Positions 61,791-64,000 of a stretch of 64,000 nt of DNA are shown one piece after another. Made by a program: the position numbers and the translations under genes. Positions within the stretch are counted from its first letter, which is position 1, and every line of letters starts with the position of its first letter. The notes beneath the pieces are model-generated. The model was given only the letters and a program-made list of their open reading frames with translations. It made no database searches and was not told where the DNA came from. This stretch comes from Diplolepis rosae (Eukaryota > Arthropoda > Insecta > Hymenoptera > Diplolepididae), in NCBI GenBank assembly GCA_030998225.1, contig JAPYXD010000275.1, forward strand, positions 1,612,001 through 1,676,000, given 5' to 3'.

Positions 61791-61990
61791 CACTGAGAGA
61801 AGATTGGGATAGTTACGATACCGACCACAGTACAACAACGGCGCTATCGATTTAGATCTCTTTGCTTGGAGACTGCAGCCTTCTACTTTTGGCACCGCAG
61901 CGCTCCCAAAACCGCGTTCGATATATGCCTCGCGTTTTGTATAGCAGCTGTACTCACGGGTACGTTTACTGCACCAACCTTCTCTCAGTG
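61791..61990. mobile_element. 200-bp MITE in the mariner, CACTGAGAGAAG ends
   Basis: CACTGAGAGAAGATTGG on the left and, inverted, CACTGAGAGAAGGTTGG on the right. The flanks are TA (61789-61790) and CA (61991-61992), a TA duplication with one transition. Taking out the element with one flank restores the mariner frame (FELLLRNQTINS). No coding. Confidence 0.9.
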
Positions 61991-62192
61991 CAGGAGCAAC
62001 TCAAAATAAACAATACCTTTGAAATTGATATTTTTCGCATGACGTTATCGTAAACAACGCATTTTTCTTCGCCTGTTATGGTTCGCTTTAAAAATGGATC
62101 GGTTCCGTTACGTTTCAGCAGTAAATCGCAAATGGAAATTCGTTTGGTGAGTTGAATTTCGTTCAATTTGTGAGAAACCCAAATAAGGTAAA

Positions 62193-62455
62193 AGCACCAA
62201 TAGCCGGACGTCTAAGGAGATGTCATTCAATTTTTTGTATTAATCGTTCTAAATCTGATGCGGAATTAAGAATTGCCGCGATTATTTTGACGCATGTGTT
62301 CTCCCTACTATAACAAAAAGTCCAGAGTTGTGTTAAATCTGAATAATCCATTTTAATAATTCTCTTCATTAAATAATGCTCTGGAGCCAATTGCCGGACG
62401 GGAAAAGTGAATTGATCCAATAGCCGGACAGCGCTGCACCAATACTCGGACAAGA
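62193..62455. repeat. CCAATAGCCGGAC motif cluster
   Basis: CACCAATAGCCGGACGTC (62197), GCCAATTGCCGGACGGG (62386), TCCAATAGCCGGACAGC (62418) and CACCAATACTCGGACAAG (62437) occur in the same orientation. Related TATCACCGGACACG and inverted CCTAATAACCGG occur near 63100-63160. Confidence 0.7.
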
Positions 62456-64000
62456 GAATATTATAATATTATTGATATGGATTTGATATTTTTTAAGTCT
62501 AATAAACACTGGGAAATATTTACTGAATGATTTTTTAGGTTTACGCTTTCAAAAAAAAAATATTAAAAAGATTTTACAAATAGAATATATTATATTTAGA
62601 GCTTGCAGCACTAATTGTCAATCGTTTTTGCCTTATATCCTCAATCGCATTAATAATATCCGTTTTGGTATAAAGCTTTTTAATCTTTTTTTCTGATACT
62701 TTTTCCATGATCTATAATAAAGACACCAAGTATATAAAACCCAGAAAATACATATGTTAAAATGTAAATACTTTCTCAAAATATCAGATTTTCAGGAAAT
62801 CCATAGTTCAAACATTATTTCTTTATAAAATTATTCATTATTAATCATAGTTTATCATTATTATTGAAAATTATCATTCAAAAAGATCAAAAAGTGGGGA
62901 AATTTCACTCTGAAATCCATATTTTCATTATTCTCAATGCAAAATCAACAAGAAAATAAACGTCAAATGTCCATTGAGGTTGGATTTCATATTTGACTAA
63001 TTAAAATATGTTTGAAGTAATTTGCCTAATATTTTATCTATGAATTGAAAACAATCAAATACTTACCCCATTTCTTGAAAACACAAAAGCAGTGCAATGT
63101 ATCACCGGACACGCGTTCGGTTATTAGGCAAAACAAATAATCATTGACCTAATAACCGGATTTAAAATATTTAATTAAAGGAAAACGTTTTTTAATTTTG
63201 AAAAATATTATGGTTTATATAAAGCATTTGACTTTAGTGTAACGCATATTAAAATGAAAAATGAAGGTTTATAGAGCAGATTTCGCTACATTTCGACCAG
63301 CCTTGTGCTTCAGTAGAGAAATGTTTTTTCCTTGGCGAAGTTTTAATTTCTAATTCAACAAATTTTTCACTTTATAAAGTGTACGTTTCGAGGTTTGTAT
63401 ACGGTACACCAAAATAGCGATAAGTGATTCATAAATCTCTAATTTTGAGAAAAATTCATGGCTCTTTCTTGTCAAAGTTTCGATTTTTACATATATTTTA
63501 ATGGAAATTAATTAAAAAATTTCAAGGACTCTAAAATAGTCGAATCCCCAAAACACAAAAAAAAAGAACCAAATTTTTTCGACTATTCGACTATTTTAGA
63601 GCCCTTGAAATTTTTTAATTGCCCTTTTGTTTGGACGTTATGAGGAGTCCGGATCAGTGGTGAAACGGGTTCAGGTTTAAAATTTTTTAATGGAAATATG
63701 CTTATTTTAGCAAAATGTTTTTTTTTTCTCAAAAAATCTATGATAGATTTGACTAAAACTTTTATATTTTGACGATCAGGTGTACCGAATCGAAAGATTC
63801 ATACCCACGAACTAGAAAGATTAACGATTCTTTGGGTATACACCATTTTTTTGGGGGTGTTTTCGTACCCTAAACATCCAAGTAACATATGTGAATCATC
63901 ATTTCTTAGTAACTAAAATCAATAGAGATTTTTATTCAACTGCTACGGTATGAAACGACTTTCCAATAAGTAGAGGAAGCATACACAGCAAGAATATGTT
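62456..64000. other. AT-rich stretch, no gene seen
   Basis: Contains a hairpin at 63509-63620 (AAATTTCAAGGACTCTAAAA against TTTTAGAGCCCTTGAAATTT, both followed by TAGTCGAA) and a GAATCGAAAGATTC / GATTAACGATTC inverted motif near 63785-63835. No open frame of note. Confidence 0.5.

Larger units (their letters stand above)
60610..62195 (-). pseudogene. Mariner transposase split by two nested elements
   Basis: Minus strand, 5' truncated at about 62195. Piece 1 (62195-61993): WVSHKLNEIQLTKRISICDL, TITGEEKCVVYDNV (first Asp position read as GEEK, with Glu). Piece 2 (61790-61658): QTINSNVYCRQLMKLDEEIK and IFHQDNARPY (second Asp). Piece 3 (60916-60650): TSLVTCQKLLELG with a stop, then IPHPQCSPDFAPFGYHLF and the C-terminus ending CKVIEQNV. 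The frame is continuous across each insertion once one TA is counted. Dead through substitutions and insertions. Confidence 0.88.

Overview
The window reads as AT-rich, repeat-dominated nuclear DNA of an insect. The evidence is eukaryotic throughout: spliced exons with GTAAGT/GTGAGT donors and pyrimidine-rich acceptors, an AATAAA signal, R1-clade and Penelope-like retroelements, an errantivirus-type Env remnant, many mariner/Tc1/P/hAT/TTAA-type DNA elements, tRNA-derived repeats and a satellite. A hymenopteran is plausible from the element mix, but that is inference and no species can be named.

Layout. 1-5.6 kb: an R1-like RT tail joined in frame to a decayed Env gene, a candidate LTR, a 1.15-kb element with 31-base terminal inverted repeats (TIRs), and a Penelope-like element on the minus strand that has lost its GIY-YIG core. 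5.8-12.3 kb: a nearly full-length R1-clade element preceded by two rounds of a three-monomer tandem repeat. 13.9-21 kb: a gypsy integrase remnant, two copies of a foldback element with TTAA-type and palindromic insertions, and three tRNA-like repeat units. 21-31 kb: fragments of an R1 ORF1, an unrecognised exon family, a P-element-like transposon (THAP end plus C-terminus), a possible spliced Harbinger-like 5' end and orphan ORFs. 31.4-34.3 kb: a 90-bp satellite of about 33 units. 34.4-37.0 kb: a mariner-family element abutted by a Tc1 element with a 31-bp minisatellite arm.

39.1-58.5 kb: the one likely host gene. A signal-peptide exon (39135-39192), two internal exons (52419-52498, 57986-58066) and a terminal exon (58384-58494) with an AATAAA join in one frame to give a 109-residue secreted protein that I do not recognise. 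Its introns hold a hAT element with a perfect 8-bp target duplication, a second Penelope GIY-YIG piece, a 1-kb Tc1-type foldback, three THAP-domain fragments (one with its intron preserved), a TTAA element whose empty site survives in the same window, mariner fragments, and a 3-kb long-TIR transposon interrupted by a Tc1-type element that itself contains a mariner.

58.5-64 kb: a P-element core fragment and a mariner interrupted by two further DNA elements at TA sites, then unannotated AT-rich sequence with a CCAATAGCCGGAC motif cluster. Two things stand out: the small secreted-protein gene stretched over 19 kb by transposons, and the satellite 5 kb upstream of it, whose units carry an octamer site and an AP-1 site at fixed 2-base spacing.
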